Of a stretch of DNA of 64,000 nt, positions 12,758 through 24,814 are shown in pieces. Position numbers and translations under genes: made by a program. The stretch is taken from positions 186,001 through 250,000 of the forward strand of contig JAESUZ010002394.1 in NCBI GenBank assembly GCA_017311185.1, given 5' to 3'. Position 1 is the stretch's first letter. Each line of letters opens with the position of its first letter. The DNA is from Proteles cristata cristata. Its lineage: Eukaryota > Chordata > Mammalia > Carnivora > Hyaenidae. The notes below the pieces were generated by a model, which did no database searches, was not told the DNA's origin, and was given only the letters and a program-made list of their open reading frames with translations.

Positions 12758-12953
12758 AATTTATTTTTGACAGAAAGAGAGATAGAGTGTGAGCAGGGGA
12801 GGGGCAGAGAGAGACAGAAACACAGAATCTGAAGCAGGCTCCAGGCTCTGAACTATCAGCACAGAGCCCGACGCAGGGCTCGAACCCACAAACCACAAGA
12901 TCATGACCTAAGCCATTGGCTGCTTAACCAACTGATCCATCCAGGCACCCCCA
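12758..12953 (-). mobile_element. SINE type 2, tail split by L1
   Basis: Body of a reverse SINE (TTTGACAGAAAGAGAGATAG to CATCCAGGCACCCCC). The rest of its T-rich tail lies at 11662-11683, beyond the inserted L1. The pair is bounded by the TSD AAAAAGAGAGTTCTA. Confidence 0.88.
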
Positions 12954-13161
12954 AAAAAGAGAGTTCTAGAAGGTCTCACTTCATTAATGAAATGCTCTGA
13001 CTTAACCGTGACATTTGTCATTGTCATATTTGCTGTGAATTTATTGTCCACAAGTGGTCTAAAATCCCACACAATCACGAGGGCATCAGGAAATATAATT
13101 CTACCACACGCCTGGAAGACAGAATTGGTATATTTGGTAAATAGCTCTAATGACTACTAGC

Positions 13162-14014
13162 TTTGATACAGTTATTACATTTCTTATTCAGTAATCTCTA
13201 TAACAAATTGGTTTTATAGAGTAACAACAAACCTTGAGAATTTTGCAGAAATTCAACATAAAATCATTGCTCATATTTATCCAAGCACGAGCATTTTCTT
13301 CTCTTCCCATCCTGTTCAGCTTTCTTCCTTGTATGTCCTCAGTGATATCCTTAATCATCCCAGGAAGATTTAACAACAAAAGTAAAGAATAGCTAATTAT
13401 TTGTTCGAACCCTTTTTAGTATTTACCTATATTCATACTTTCATATTTATAGCATACCTACTGTTTACCAATAGAATATAACTTTCTCATTGCAAAATTT
13501 TTACTCAAAACAGTTTATAATTTCAACTTTGGTCCTTTAAACAAGATAGTGATGTGGTCAACAAAAAACACTAGTGTGAGGAATACAAATTTCTAGTTAT
13601 AACCACTTGTTCCAGATATAATAGCTGAGGAAAATGGCTGTAATATTAATATTAGTTTTCTGAGAGTAATTTCCATTGCCAAAGTCTAATTACAGTGGTC
13701 AAACCAAGCCAAAATAAACTAAATCTCTAACAAAGCAGACCAGTTTACAATATAACCCTGATATCTGTTGAATCATAGTTGCAAGACACAACAAAAGAAT
13801 CATTCAATACTCTTTGACTGTGACTAGGCAGTAAACAAGAATAAAAACTAGATCATATTTCAGATAATTTAAATAATGTGAAACAGAGGATGGGAGTTCT
13901 ACCACGTACTCCAGAGATTTTGTAAACTTTATTAAATCAACTGAATAATTCAGTGCTCCCTTGAAGTTTCTTTAACTTCATTCTGTGTGTATGTATTTGC
14001 CTTCTTGCAAATAG

Positions 14015-14016
<2 letters not shown>
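13162..14016. other. non-coding stretch, nothing recognised
   Basis: AT-rich DNA without a recognisable repeat or coding signal. The 63-residue reverse frame at 13188-13379 shows no known domain. Confidence 0.5.

Positions 14017-14050
<34 letters not shown>
14017..14050. repeat. (GT)17 microsatellite
   Basis: Thirty-four bases of uninterrupted GT. Confidence 0.95.
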
Positions 14051-14052
<2 letters not shown>

Positions 14053-14204
14053 TGTTGCTTCTAACCAAAAGCCTTGAAGTAGACCAGAAGAATGGATGCA
14101 GTTTTAGGAGGATGAAAAATTAAATAGAGGAAAGAGAATGGACTACATGGAAAATCTTGTGGAAAATCCTAGAAAGAGGAAAATCAGCTTCTGCTCCTTC
14201 ACAT

Positions 14205-14605
14205 TTTTGTCTGTCATTCATCCAGCACTTCCTGTGTGCAAGGCACTATTATAGGAGCCAAAGATACACAGCAAATAAAATAGGAAAGGTCTCTGCTCTC
14301 ATGGAGTTTATATTCCAGTAGAGGCGGGGGGGGGGGTGTACAATCAACACATAAAAATAAATACAAGAATATTAGACCATGACAAATACTATGAAGAAAT
14401 AAAACAGAATAATAAATATGGCCAAGAATGACTACGATTAGAAGATGTTTTAGATATGGTGATCAGTGAAGGATTTGAGGGGCTTAAATTCAGACCTAAT
14501 GATGGGAGGGAGGCAGCTTTGCAATGGCTGGAGGAAGATCGTTCCGACAAGAAGGAAGAGCTGGTGTAGAGCCTCTAAGTCAGAGATGAACTTGGCATAT
14601 TAAAG
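14205..14605 (+). repeat. L2 LINE 3' fragment
   Basis: Shows the standard order of the L2 3' region: CACTTCCTGTGTGCAAGGCA, then CTCATGGAGTTTATATTCCA, then CAAATACTATGAAGAAATAA, then ggaagagctggtgtagagcc. A G-run of 11 (about 14328-14337) interrupts it. Non-coding fossil. Confidence 0.8.
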
Positions 14606-15354
14606 GAAATTCTGATAGAAGAAAACTCATACCTAGTCATATCCTGATGAAAAATGTGAATTCAAAGGATAAATGGAAAATCCTATAAGCTTCAAAATAA
14701 ACAGTTATCTCATAGGAAAGATACTAGGGCTGACACCGAAGTTCTCATTTGCTACATAAATGCTAAGAGATAGTGGGGTGACGCTGACAGCCTTCTGAGG
14801 TAAAAAGACCACTCCTCTGTGAAGACAACGGAAAGTCAGTTTCAGCACAGGAAGACCCAGAAAGCTTCTCTTTTATACATTCTTTATTTTAAAAAAAATT
14901 ACTCAAAGTAGTCTGGTGAAATAATAATGAATCAGACTAACAACCTCAAGAAATAGAAAGATGTGGTATAAAAGAAAAAGCAGTGAGCTGTGAACTCAGT
15001 AAAACTTACTGTTAAGTACAGGTGATAAAGTACTTGTAATGTTTAAAGTAATTGTTAAGAAAAGATTCTTAACTAGAACAGACTATTTAATTTCAAACTG
15101 GCAGTAAAAATTGAGATTCTCTTAACTAAACTTGAACATCGAGAAAACAGAAAAAGAAGAAATAAGTAAGGGATGTTTAACTTTTCATCCAGTTATGGGG
15201 GAGTTTCAGATATAGTTTAAATTTTTATTTTGCTTGAGAAGCATAGTTACAAAATGATTACTAAAATGTTCGCACACCCACTAGTAGAATAGATTCAGGA
15301 TATATAACCTCTAAACCTCTCAGGAAGGGAAAAGAGGAATAAAGAAAGCATACT

Positions 15355-15470
15355 AAAAAGGGAGCACTAAGCATGCGTGGGAGCAGCGGGTGTATGAGAA
15401 ATCTCTGTACCTTTCCTTCAATTTTGCTGTAAACCTAAAATTACTCTAAAAATATATAGTCTTAATTTTT
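15355..15470 (+). repeat. L1M-type 3' tail fragment
   Basis: The text AGAAATCTCTGTACCTTTCC, TTTTGCTGTAAACCTAAAAT and ACTCTAAAAATATATAGTC is the usual end of old L1M elements. Confidence 0.65.
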
Positions 15471-15494
15471 AATGGAAAAAAAATCATTGAAAAA

Positions 15495-15935
15495 GAAAAC
15501 ACACACTTAAATGACAATGTGGGAAAGGCAAACTATAGGGATAACAATAAGATCAGTGGTTGTTGGGGACTTGAGATGTGGGGGAAAGAGGGAGGGAAGA
15601 ACAGATGAAGCACAGTAGACATTTAGGTCAGGAAACCATTCCGTAGGGCACTATAATGGAGAATACAGGACATGACACATTGACCAAAATCCATAGAACT
15701 ATACAACAGAGTGAACTCTAATGTAAACTATGGACTTTTGTTACTAATAGTGTATTGATATTCACTCATGAATTATAACAAATGTACCACACCAGTATAA
15801 GATGTTAACATTGGGGAAACTGTGTAGGGCACAGAGGTGCAGGAGGAGGAGTATATGGGAGCTCTCTATACCTTCTGCTCAATGTTCTATGAACTTTAAG
15901 AGTGCTCTAAAAAGTAAAGTCTACTAATAAAAAAG
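15495..15935 (+). repeat. L1M-type LINE 3' end
   Basis: Old L1 3' region: AAGATCAGTGGTTGTTGGGG, then TGTAAACTATGGACTTTTGT, then ACAAATGTACCACACCAGTA, then CTCTAAAAAGTAAAGTCTAC. It ends in an A-rich/AAAG simple repeat. Non-coding. Confidence 0.85.
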
Positions 15936-15943
15936 GAAGGAAG

Positions 15944-15968
15944 AGAAAGAAAGAAAGAAAGAAAGAAA
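15944..15968. repeat. (AAAG)n simple repeat
   Basis: Tetranucleotide run that probably grew from the A-tail of the preceding L1M element. Confidence 0.85.
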
Positions 15969-16365
15969 ATGTAATAAATCTAGGAAGAGTCAAGGGAAAA
16001 ATTGAAGAAAGTATTATGAACAAAACAAAAAACGTAAAATATGATGGTAGAAATAAGACCAATCTTGCCAGCAGTCAAAAGAAATATGGATCAGTTAAAG
16101 GCCTATATTAATAGAAGCAACAGAGTCCAGCTCTATGTTTTTAGGAGACAAGTGACTTAAGTCAAATGACATAAATACATTAACATAAGGGAATAGATTA
16201 GAATATAACCAAACTAATGCAAGGAGAAAGAAAACAGAAGTAAGGAAAAAAAGAATTTAATTGGATTGAAAGGACAATTATTGATAACAGTTACAACCCA
16301 CCAAAGTAGCATAACACTCAGAAACATTTTTGCACCAAGTGACATTGGACTCAGTTGAAAAGCTG

Positions 16366-16600
16366 GTGGGGCACTTGGGTGGCTCAGTTGGTTAAGCACC
16401 CAACTGTTGGTTTTGGCTCAGGTCATGATCTTGCATTTTGTGGGTTTGAGCCTCATGTTGGGCTCTGCACTGACCGTTTGGAGCCTGCTTGGGATTTTCT
16501 CTCTCTCTGTCTCTCTGTCTCTCTCTCCACCCATTCCTCCATCCCCTGGCTTGCACTGTCTCTGTCTCTCTCAAAATAAATAAATAAACTTTAAAAAAAA
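16366..16600 (+). mobile_element. SINE type 3
   Basis: Head GGGGCACTTGGGTGGCTCAG, GGAGCCTGCTTGGGATTTTC, CT-rich middle and tail CAAAATAAATAAATAAACTT. Exact TSD TGAAAAGCTG at 16356-16365 and 16601-16610. Confidence 0.94.
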
Positions 16601-18982
16601 TGAAAAGCTGAAAAAATGCTGAAGTGTGATATATCTAAAATCATATTCTGAGATTTTAACATACCTCTCTCAGAATTTAAATGAGCTTTCAGAAAATAAA
16701 CAGACAAATAAGAATTGAGAAGTTACAAGTGATCCAGCTCTCATTCTTGACCTCAAAGCTATATATGAAACTTTTCCTCAGCAAACATGGTTTCTATTGC
16801 AACAACATATGTTACATTTATTAAAATTTACTGTGCATTAGGCAAAGTTAATCACAGTAATTCTGAAAGGAAAATAATATGAACTCATAATGAAATGAAG
16901 TAGAAATAAACATAATAATAAAGTCAGGATCATAAACGAGTAGAAAACATAGATATTCAAATGTATTATAAATCCAGAGAACTTCAACATGTTTGATACT
17001 GGCAATGACAAGATAGATCAACAGAATAGATCAGAAAGTTAAGACATAGATCAAAATATAAATGGGAATAAAAAGCAGTATTTCAAATTAGTTGAGATAA
17101 AAATTCATTAAATCATGATTTACAAGTTATTATAGCCATCTTGGGGAAAAAATTAGATGATTTCCTCACTCTTTACTTCAAAATAAATTCTATCAGACTA
17201 TCAATTTAAACATCAAAAAATAAAATGACAAAAGAGCATAAATAGGGAATTTAAAAATAAACTTAGGGTAGGAAGGGAGTTAAGAAGGTAGAGTCTTGTC
17301 CCTCTAACAGAGCTGGATAAATATCAAATCTTTCTAAACACCCAAGAAATTGATCTGATAACTGAGGGAACAAACTGCATAACTAGAGGGAGAAAAGAGG
17401 CCACATCCTGGAAGGTAGGAGGTATGGAGATGTGATTTAGGGGAAAAAAGAATGGCGGGTGCTATAGAGGGTAAGGAGCCCTAATTACAGAGAAGAGGGG
17501 ATTTAGGGGAGAGAGGAAGCAAGAGCGAGCAGGCAGTGTACAGGAGATTGCACAAGGAAAACACTTCCCCCAAATCACTGACTAAGAAAACAAAAGGGGC
17601 TGATTATCATGAGCTTTTACAACCAGTGGAGCTCACAGAGTGAAGTTGTAGATGTCTGGAGTTGTAGATGTGTGGAGCCTGGCAGGTGTAGAGGTGCTCC
17701 TGTGAAGTAGGGCAGAGTCAAAGTGTGGTTTGCAGATCCTCTGGTTGCACTGGGAACAAGAAGTTCCCCTTCTTGGAGTGGATTTGGGAGAGATGGCACT
17801 GATGAACAAAAGAGCCAGTGGAAGCCATTGCACTGCCCAGTTCCTTAGCAAAGGGCAGACACCCGCTGAGGGCAGCTAATCTGGACGTCAACTTTTTGCT
17901 GTGCTTTACTATCAATTCCAAGCGGATGTGCACATTTGTACAACTGCCCTTCTAGGAAAAATAGTCACCAGCCCCAGTGCAGTGAGACCCTCTCCCAGAG
18001 GAGTAGTGCAGGTCCATGCCATACAAGGTCCCTCAAATTTGGAGTTTTGAAACTCAGCCAGCATGCCTGATACAAAACATGAGTGCCCTGTACTGACGAG
18101 CAGGCAGATGGCCTAGTCACAGACAGGGTGAAGGCAGTGATCTGATAGATGCCTGGGACAAATCAAGGAAAACTGCTTCCTCTTCTTTGAGGGATTTCTG
18201 GACAGTGGCAGGTACAAACTCCCTTCTCCCCAGAGAAGGATGAGGGAGTGGGCTGGCATAATTTTCCTCCCTTGCCCATAAGTACCAACAGATGTCAGTG
18301 AACAACAAAGCACCCACAGGAGAGGCTTGAGCTACTGACACCAAGCCCTAACTTACAAAGGAAGACAAATAAGGTTAGCAGTAGATCTCTTCAGAGAAAC
18401 TTGGCAGGCCAGAAGGGAGTATCATGATATATTCAATGTGCTAAATGCAAAACATATGCCACCAAGAATACTTTATCCAGCAAGGCTGTCATCCAGAACA
18501 GAAGTAGAGATACTTTCCCAGACAGTAAAAACTAAAGGAGTTCATGACCATTAAACCAGCCTTGTAAGAAACATCAAAGGACACTCTTTGAGTGGGAAAG
18601 AAAGGCCAAAAACAACAAAGACTAGAATGGAACAGAGAAAACCTCCAGAAACAATGACTTTATAGGTAATACGATGGCACTAAATTAATATCTATCAATA
18701 ATTACTCTGAATGTAAATGGATTAAACACTCCAATCGAAAGACTCCAATCAAAAAACAAGATCTATCTATATGCTGCTTACAAAAGACTCATTTTAGACC
18801 TAAAGACACGTACACATTGAAAGTGAGGGGATGGAGAACCATCTATCATGCTAATTAACATCAAAAGAAACTGGAGTGGCATACTTCTATCAGAGAAACT
18901 AGATTTTAAACCAAAGAATGTAACAAGAGATGAAGAAAGGCACTATATCATAATAAAAGAATCTATCAAAAAAGAAGATCCA

Positions 18983-19201
18983 GGGGCGCCTGGGTGTCTT
19001 AGTCGGTTAAGCGTCCGACTTTCGCTTAGGTCATGATCTCGCGGTTCGTGGGTTCAAGCCCCCCGTCAGGCTCTATGCTGACTGCCAGCTCAGAGCCTGG
19101 AGCCTATTTCAGAGTCTGTATCTCCCTCTCTTCCTGACCCTCCCCTGCTCATGCTGTTTCTCTGTCTCTCTCTCCTAGAAATAAATAAAAATATTTAAAA
19201 A
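18983..19201 (+). mobile_element. SINE type 1 in L1 ORF2
   Basis: Head GGGGCGCCTGGGTGTCTTAG, CGACTTTCGCTTAGGTCATG, and tail CTAGAAATAAATAAAAATAT. TSD AAAGAAGATCCA at 18971-18982 and 19202-19213 duplicates host L1 sequence. Confidence 0.95.
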
Positions 19202-20078
19202 AAAGAAGATCCAACAATTGTAAATATTTATGCACCCAACTTGAAAGTAACCAAATATATAAATCAGTTAATAATGAACACAAAGAAACTTACTGATAAC
19301 AATACAATAATAGTAGGGGACTTTCACACACCACTTACATCAATTGATAGATCATCTAAGCAGAAAATCAACAAGGAAACAGACTAAGAACCTGCAAGGA
19401 AATAGAATCAGTAATCGTTAATCTCCCAACAAACAAGAGTCCAGAGTCAGGTGGCTTTCCAAGGAAATTCTACCAAACATTTAAAGAAGAGTTAATACCC
19501 ATTCTTCTTAAACTGTTCCAAAAAATAGAAATTAAAGGAAAATTTCCAAACTCATTCTGAGGACAGAATTACCTTGATTCCAAAACCAAAGACTCCACTA
19601 AAAAGAAGAATTATAGGCCAATATCCCTGATGAACATGGGTGAAAAATTCTCAACAAAACAGTAGCAAATCAAATTCAACACTATGTTAAAAGAATTATT
19701 CACCACAATCAAATGGGACTTATTCCTGGGTTGCAGGGCTGATTCAATATTCACAAATCAATCAATGTGATACAACACATTCATAAAAGAAAGGATAAGA
19801 ATTATATGGTCCTCTCAATAGTTGCAGAAAAAACATTTGACAAAATACAGTATCCACTCGTGATAAAAATCCTCAACAAAGTAAGGATTAATGGAATATA
19901 CCTCAATATCATAAAGGCTGTATATGAAAGACCCATAGTTAATATCCTCCTCAATGGGGAAAAACTGAGAGCTTTTCCTCTATGGTCTGGAACAGGGATG
20001 TACACTGTCACCACTGTTATTTCATAGTACTGGCAGTCCTAGCTTCAGCAATCAGACAAAAAGAAATAAAATCATCCA

Positions 20079-20290
20079 GGGGCGCCTGGGTGGCTTAGTC
20101 GGTTAGGCGTCCGACTTTTGCTTAGGTCATGATCTCGCTGTAGTGGGTTCGAGTTCTGTGTCGGGCTCTGTGCTGACTGCCAGCTCAGAGCCTGGAGCCT
20201 GTTTCAGTCTGTGTCTCCCTCTCTCTCTGACCCTCCCCTCTTCACGCTGTCTCTCTCTCTCTTCTAGAAATAAATAAAAATATTAAAAAA
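20079..20290 (+). mobile_element. SINE type 1 in L1 ORF2
   Basis: Head GGGGCGCCTGGGTGGCTTAG and tail CTAGAAATAAATAAAAATAT. A 21 bp TSD (20058-20078 and 20291-20311) differs at one base. It interrupts the reverse transcriptase region. Confidence 0.95.
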
Positions 20291-21901
20291 AAAAAGAAAT
20301 AAAATCAACCAAATCAGCAAGAAAAAAGTCAAATTTTTACTATTCACAGATGACATGATACTCTATACAGAAAATCCAAAAACTCCACTCATGCTAGAAC
20401 TAATACATGAATTCAGCAAAGTTGTAGGATTTAAAATCAATGTACAGAAAACTGTTGCATTTCTACTACCAATAATGAAGCAGCAGCAGAAGAAATCAAG
20501 GAATCAATCCCATTTACAATTATACCAAAAACCACGATACCTAGAAATGAAGGTAACCAAAGTGGTAAAAGATCTGTACTTTGAAAGTTGTAGAAAACTT
20601 ATGAAAGAAATTGAAGATGATACAAAGAAATGGAAAAACATTCCATGCTCATGGATTATAAGAATAAATATTGTTAAAGTGTCTCTACTACCCAAAGCAA
20701 TCTACACATTTAATGCAATCCCTATTAAAATACTAATAGCCTTTTTCACAGAGCTAGAACAAACCATTCCAAAATTTGTATGGAACCACAAAAGACCCCA
20801 AATAGCCAAAGCAATCTTGAAGAAAAGAAAAGAAAAGCTGGAAGCATCACAATTTCTGACTTCAATCTGTATTACAAAATTGTAATCATCAAGACAGTAT
20901 GGTACTGGCACAAAAAGAGACGTGTGGATCAATGGAACAGAAGAGAAAACCCAGATATGGACTCACAACTATATGATCAATTAATCTTCAACAAAGCAGG
21001 AAAAATTCTTTAATAGGAAAACGATAGTCTCTTCAACAAATGATATTAGGAAAACTGGAAAGCAACATGCAGAAGAATGAAATTGGACCACTTCCTTACA
21101 CCATACACACACATAAATTAAAAATAGACAAAAGACCTAAGTGAACCCATCAAAATCCTGGAGGAGAAGACAGGCAGTCACCTCTTTGAGAGCAGTCACA
21201 GCAACTTTTACTAGACATGTCTCCAAAGGCAAAGGAAACAAAAGCAAAAATGAACAACTGGAACTTTGCCAAGATAAAAACCTTCTGCACATCGAAGGAA
21301 ACAATCCACAAAACCAAAAGTAAACATATGGAAGAAGAGATATGTAAATGACATAACTAAGAAAGGATTAATATACAAAATCTATAAAGAACTTATCAAA
21401 CTCAGCACCCAAAAACAAATAATCCAGTTAAGAAATGCAAAGAAGACAAGAATAGACATTTTTCTAAAGAAGACATACAGAGAGCTAACAGACACATGAG
21501 AAGATGCTCCACATCACTTATCATCAGGGAAATACAAATCAAAACCATGTTGAGATAGCACCTCACACCTTTCAGAATGGCTAAAATTAACAATGCAGGG
21601 AACAACAGGTGTTGGTAAGGATGTGGAGAAAGGGGAGCCCTCTAATGCTGTTGGTGGGAATGCAAACTGGTGCAACCATTGTGGAAAACAGTTGGAGGCT
21701 CCTCAGAAAGTTAAAAATAGAACTACCCTCTAACCCAGCAGTTGCACTACTAGGTATTTCCTCAAAATACACAAAACTACAGATTCAAACCAGCATATAC
21801 ACCCTGATGTTTATAGCAGCATTATTAACAATAGCCAAATTATGGAAAGAGCTCAAATATCCATCTACTGTTTAATGGATAAAGATGTGATAATCACATC
21901 T

Positions 21902-21902
<1 letters not shown>

Positions 21903-21954
<52 letters not shown>
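21903..21954. repeat. (TATC)13 microsatellite
   Basis: Thirteen perfect TATC units inside the L1 ORF2 C-terminal region. Long and uninterrupted, so likely polymorphic. Confidence 0.96.
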
Positions 21955-21956
<2 letters not shown>

Positions 21957-22950
21957 CATACTTTAAAAAGAATAAAATCTTGCCGTTTGCAATGACCTGG
22001 ATGGAGCTAGAATGTATTATGCTAAGTGAAATAAGTCAGTCAGAAAAAGACAAATACCATATGATTTTACTCGGATGTGGAATTTAAGAAACAAAACAGA
22101 TGAACACAGGGGAAGGGGAAAAAAGGAGAGAGGAAGGCAAACCATGAGAGACTCTTAATGACAGAGAACAAACTGAGGGTTGCTGGTGGGGAAGTGGGGG
22201 ATAGGCTAAATTGGTGATGGATATGAAGGAGGACACTTATTGTGATATAACTGGGTGTTATATGGAAGTGATGAACCACTGAATTCTACTCTTGAAACCA
22301 ATATTACACTATATGTTAACTAACTAGAGTTTAAATAAAAACGTGAAACATGAAAAACATATTAAAATAAGGAAGACCTTCTTAAAGAAAGCATAAAAGA
22401 AGAAATAAAATTGATATGATTGATTTAAAATTATAAGTTTCTATAGAAAAAATTCAATAAGCAAATCAAACTGAAATTTAAAAACTGGGGGAAATATTTG
22501 TAACAATTATAATAGGAAGGAGTTAATGTTCCTAATATGTAGAATGCTCTTAAAAATTATGATTATGACCGACAGACTAAGCAAAAGCATTAAGGATGTA
22601 ATCAATTCACAATAAAATAAATACTATTGCAAAGATGTTAAAAATCAACTACAATTAAAACCAAAGAGCAAAATCTAAAATTAAATAAATAATAAAATAG
22701 ATAATCCTTAATAATTCTGACCATCAAAAGCACAAATACATACCATAAAAATTTGGAGGGAAGTTTTTCAAATTCCTTTATGATTTTAATACTAAATATC
22801 TAACAGATGACTAAAAATTTTTAAATGGACATTACAATCCCACTGATGCATATAAATATACAAATATTAATAAATAAAATCAGAAGTATATATATTATAT
22901 ATTTTTTAAATATGTATTTTAAAACACATTAACACCAATTATTTTAGAAA

Positions 22951-24016
22951 TGGTTTAATATAAGGAAATCCACAAATTTTGGGACAAAAGTCATAATCAA
23001 ACCATATATGCTGAAAAATGATTTTATGATTTAATATGCATTACTGAGTTTTTAAATCTTAATAAATTAATGGGGGTAAGTAGTCTTTTTAAATTTCCTA
23101 TAGAAGAAACCAGGAACAAATGTCATAATTAATAGCGAGACACCAAAATAACTTTATTCCAAAGCAGGAACAAAAACAAGGAGTTTCTCTTTCACTCTCT
23201 GCCTGATTATTTCATTACCTGGAGTCTGTAATTTTGTTTCTGTGTTGGTTATACCTTTGGCTCTTGCTAATGGAATCTTATCACTTGTGGCTCTCCTCCT
23301 GGTTATTTTATTTGCAAAACTATCTGTACAAATAATTTGGGCCTAAAATGACATACTCTTCCTCCAAAGACAATTTTTAAAGCATTGTTTTTTCCAAGCA
23401 CCTGGGACATCAGCAATCTGGGTCACTTCAACCCAGATAAGGGCTCTGAATTTTACTGGCCACTAAGATTGCTGAAATCTGGGTTGACATCTATGCAAAG
23501 ACTAGATTCTGATTCTCTTTATTCCAACAGGCCAGTATTTGAGAAGCCAGCCCCAAGTGAAGAATGCATTACCAGGCATCTACTCTTCAGAGGCCCTAGA
23601 TTACAACTTTAGCCCTACAGGGCTCCTGAAAACAGCTCATCTCTCTGCTGTTTCTTCCTGATCAGGAAACCCTCTCTGGGCAAAAGTGGACCTGAATACC
23701 TGGCTCAAATTCTAGGTTCTTTTCCTGTAATACCTTACCATCTTCTTAGTTGTTTGAATCTTTTAAGAAGTTCTTTACGTTTTAAACAAATTTTGTGATC
23801 TGGGTCCAAAGATAAATAAATAAAGGATTAATCTAAATGACTTAGTCTAAAACTCCTAAAAGCAGAGGTTTTCCCAACCACTCCCACTAATGCTATGGTC
23901 AGAGCCTTTTATTGAAAGAAAAGTTTCAAATATATTTGATAGTATTATCCCTTGACTCATTCTATCCGGAACAGTGGTCACTAGTCATTTTCTCCCTTTC
24001 CCCCAATATTGAGATA
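22951..24016. other. non-coding stretch, nothing recognised
   Basis: AT-rich at the left, more balanced from about 23150. The 75-residue frame at 23385-23612 has no recognisable domain. I can name no repeat here. Confidence 0.5.
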
Positions 24017-24018
24017 TA

Positions 24019-24771
24019 CAAATCTCTCTTGACTTATGATGCGGTTACATCCCAATGAACTCATCATCAATTGAAAACAATCTTAAATCAAAATGCATTT
24101 AATACACCTAACCTACTGAATATCATAGCTTAACCTAGCCTACCTTGGACATGCTCAGAACATTTACCTTAGCTGGGGCGCCTGGGTGGCTTAGTCGGTT
24201 AAGCGTCCGACTTTCACTTAGATCATGATCTCACAGTTCGTGGATTCGAGCCCGCGTTGGGCTCTGTGCTGACTGCCAGCTCCGAGCTGGGAGCCTGTTT
24301 CAGTCTGTGACTCCCTCTCTCTCTCTGACCCTCCCCTGCTCACGCTCGCTCTCTCTCTCTCTCTGTCTCTCTCCTAGAAATAAATAAAACATTAAAAAAA
24401 AAAAAAAAGAACATTTGCCTTAGCCAACAGTTGGGCAAAAACATCTGATATAAAGCCTATTTTATAACAAGGTGTTGAAAGGCTCACATAATATATTGAA
24501 TACCTGCACTGAAAGTGAAAAACAGAATGGTAGTGTGGGTATAGAATGGCTGTAAGTGTATCAGTTGGTTACCCTTATCCCGTGGCTGACTAGGAGCTGT
24601 GGCTTGCTGCCAGTGCCCAGCATCCTGATATCATACTACATATTGTAACCCAGGGAAAAGATCAAAATTCAAAATTCGAAGTACAGTTTCTACTAAATGC
24701 ATATTGCTTTTGCACCATGGCAAAATAGAAAAATCCTAAGTCAGACCATCACCTAAGGCAGAGACGATCTG
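24019..24771 (+). mobile_element. Tigger-like non-autonomous DNA transposon, split by a SINE
   Basis: Mammalian DNA-transposon fossil of the Tc1/mariner-Tigger kind. The left end CAAATCTCTCTTGACTTATG and the reverse complement of the right end, CAGATCGTCTCTGCCTTAGG, form imperfect terminal inverted repeats, each bordered by TA (24017-24018, 24772-24773). Internal landmarks are GCATTTAATACACCTAACCT and GAAAGTGAAAAACAGAATGG. It has no transposase frame. The exact family name is uncertain. Confidence 0.75.
24174..24407 (+). mobile_element. SINE type 1 in the Tigger-like element
   Basis: Head GGGGCGCCTGGGTGGCTTAG, GTTTCAGTCTGTGACTCCC and tail CTAGAAATAAATAAAACATT plus 15 or more A. TSD AGAACATTTACCTTAGC at 24157-24173 versus 24408-24424 (one mismatch). 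Confidence 0.95.
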
Positions 24772-24814
24772 TAATTGGCATATAGCATAAGTTTACGGTA
24801 AAGAGCACAGTGAC

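Larger units (their letters stand above)
11441..13161 (-). repeat. ancient LTR-like repeat, split by SINE and L1
   Basis: The two outer parts (11441-11661 and 12969-13161) join into one old interspersed repeat. The first part has GTGTCTTAAACAAGAGAGAT and TTTATTTCTAATTCA. The second has the GGAAATATAATTCTACCACA and CTCTAATGACTAC segments. It resembles a mammalian-wide LTR read in reverse, but the family is uncertain and the strand is inferred. The break is marked by the 15 bp duplication AAAAAGAGAGTTCTA at 11647-11661 and 12954-12968. Confidence 0.5.
18690..22065 (+). pseudogene. L1 ORF2 remnant (endonuclease and reverse transcriptase), dead
   Basis: Remains of the LINE-1 ORF2 protein, which nicks target DNA and reverse transcribes L1 RNA. 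Endonuclease pieces are at about 18690-19380 (ITLNVNGLNTPI, KVRGWRTIYHAN, IVNIYAPN, VGDFHTPL). The chain then jumps to the reverse transcriptase region near 19440, so several hundred bases between these domains are missing. RT pieces are at 19767-20027 ([21 protein letters not shown]) and 20355-20885 ([17 protein letters not shown]). In RT motif A the usual [10 protein letters not shown] reads [10 protein letters not shown], so the metal-binding Asp is lost. Stops, frameshifts and two SINEs interrupt it. The C-terminal part (21609-22080) holds a TATC microsatellite. Clearly non-functional. Confidence 0.88.
17261..22361 (+). mobile_element. older full-length-like L1 with internal deletions
   Basis: L1 of about 4.7 kb once two SINEs are removed. 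It starts with a carnivore L1 5'UTR-like stretch (GGAAGGGAGTTAAGAAGGTA to GAGGCCACATCCTGG, 17261-18360), then ORF2 remnants. Its 3' end (ACTATATGTTAACTAACTAG, TTTAAATAAAAACG) differs from the younger L1s of the window. I could not identify ORF1. The TSD is weak (TTAAAAATAA at 17251-17260 versus TTAAAATAAG near 22362). Confidence 0.75.
16614..22950 (+). repeat. old L1M ORF2 fragment, split by a younger L1
   Basis: Two halves (about 16614-17250 and 22366-22950) read as diverged L1 ORF2: ATCAACAGAATAGATCAGAA and CAAAATAAATTCTATCAGAC on the left, then GGGGGAAATATTTGTAACAA and GTTAATGTTCCTAATATGTA on the right. These occur in the correct ORF2 order, so the 5.1 kb element between them landed inside this fossil. 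Confidence 0.7.
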
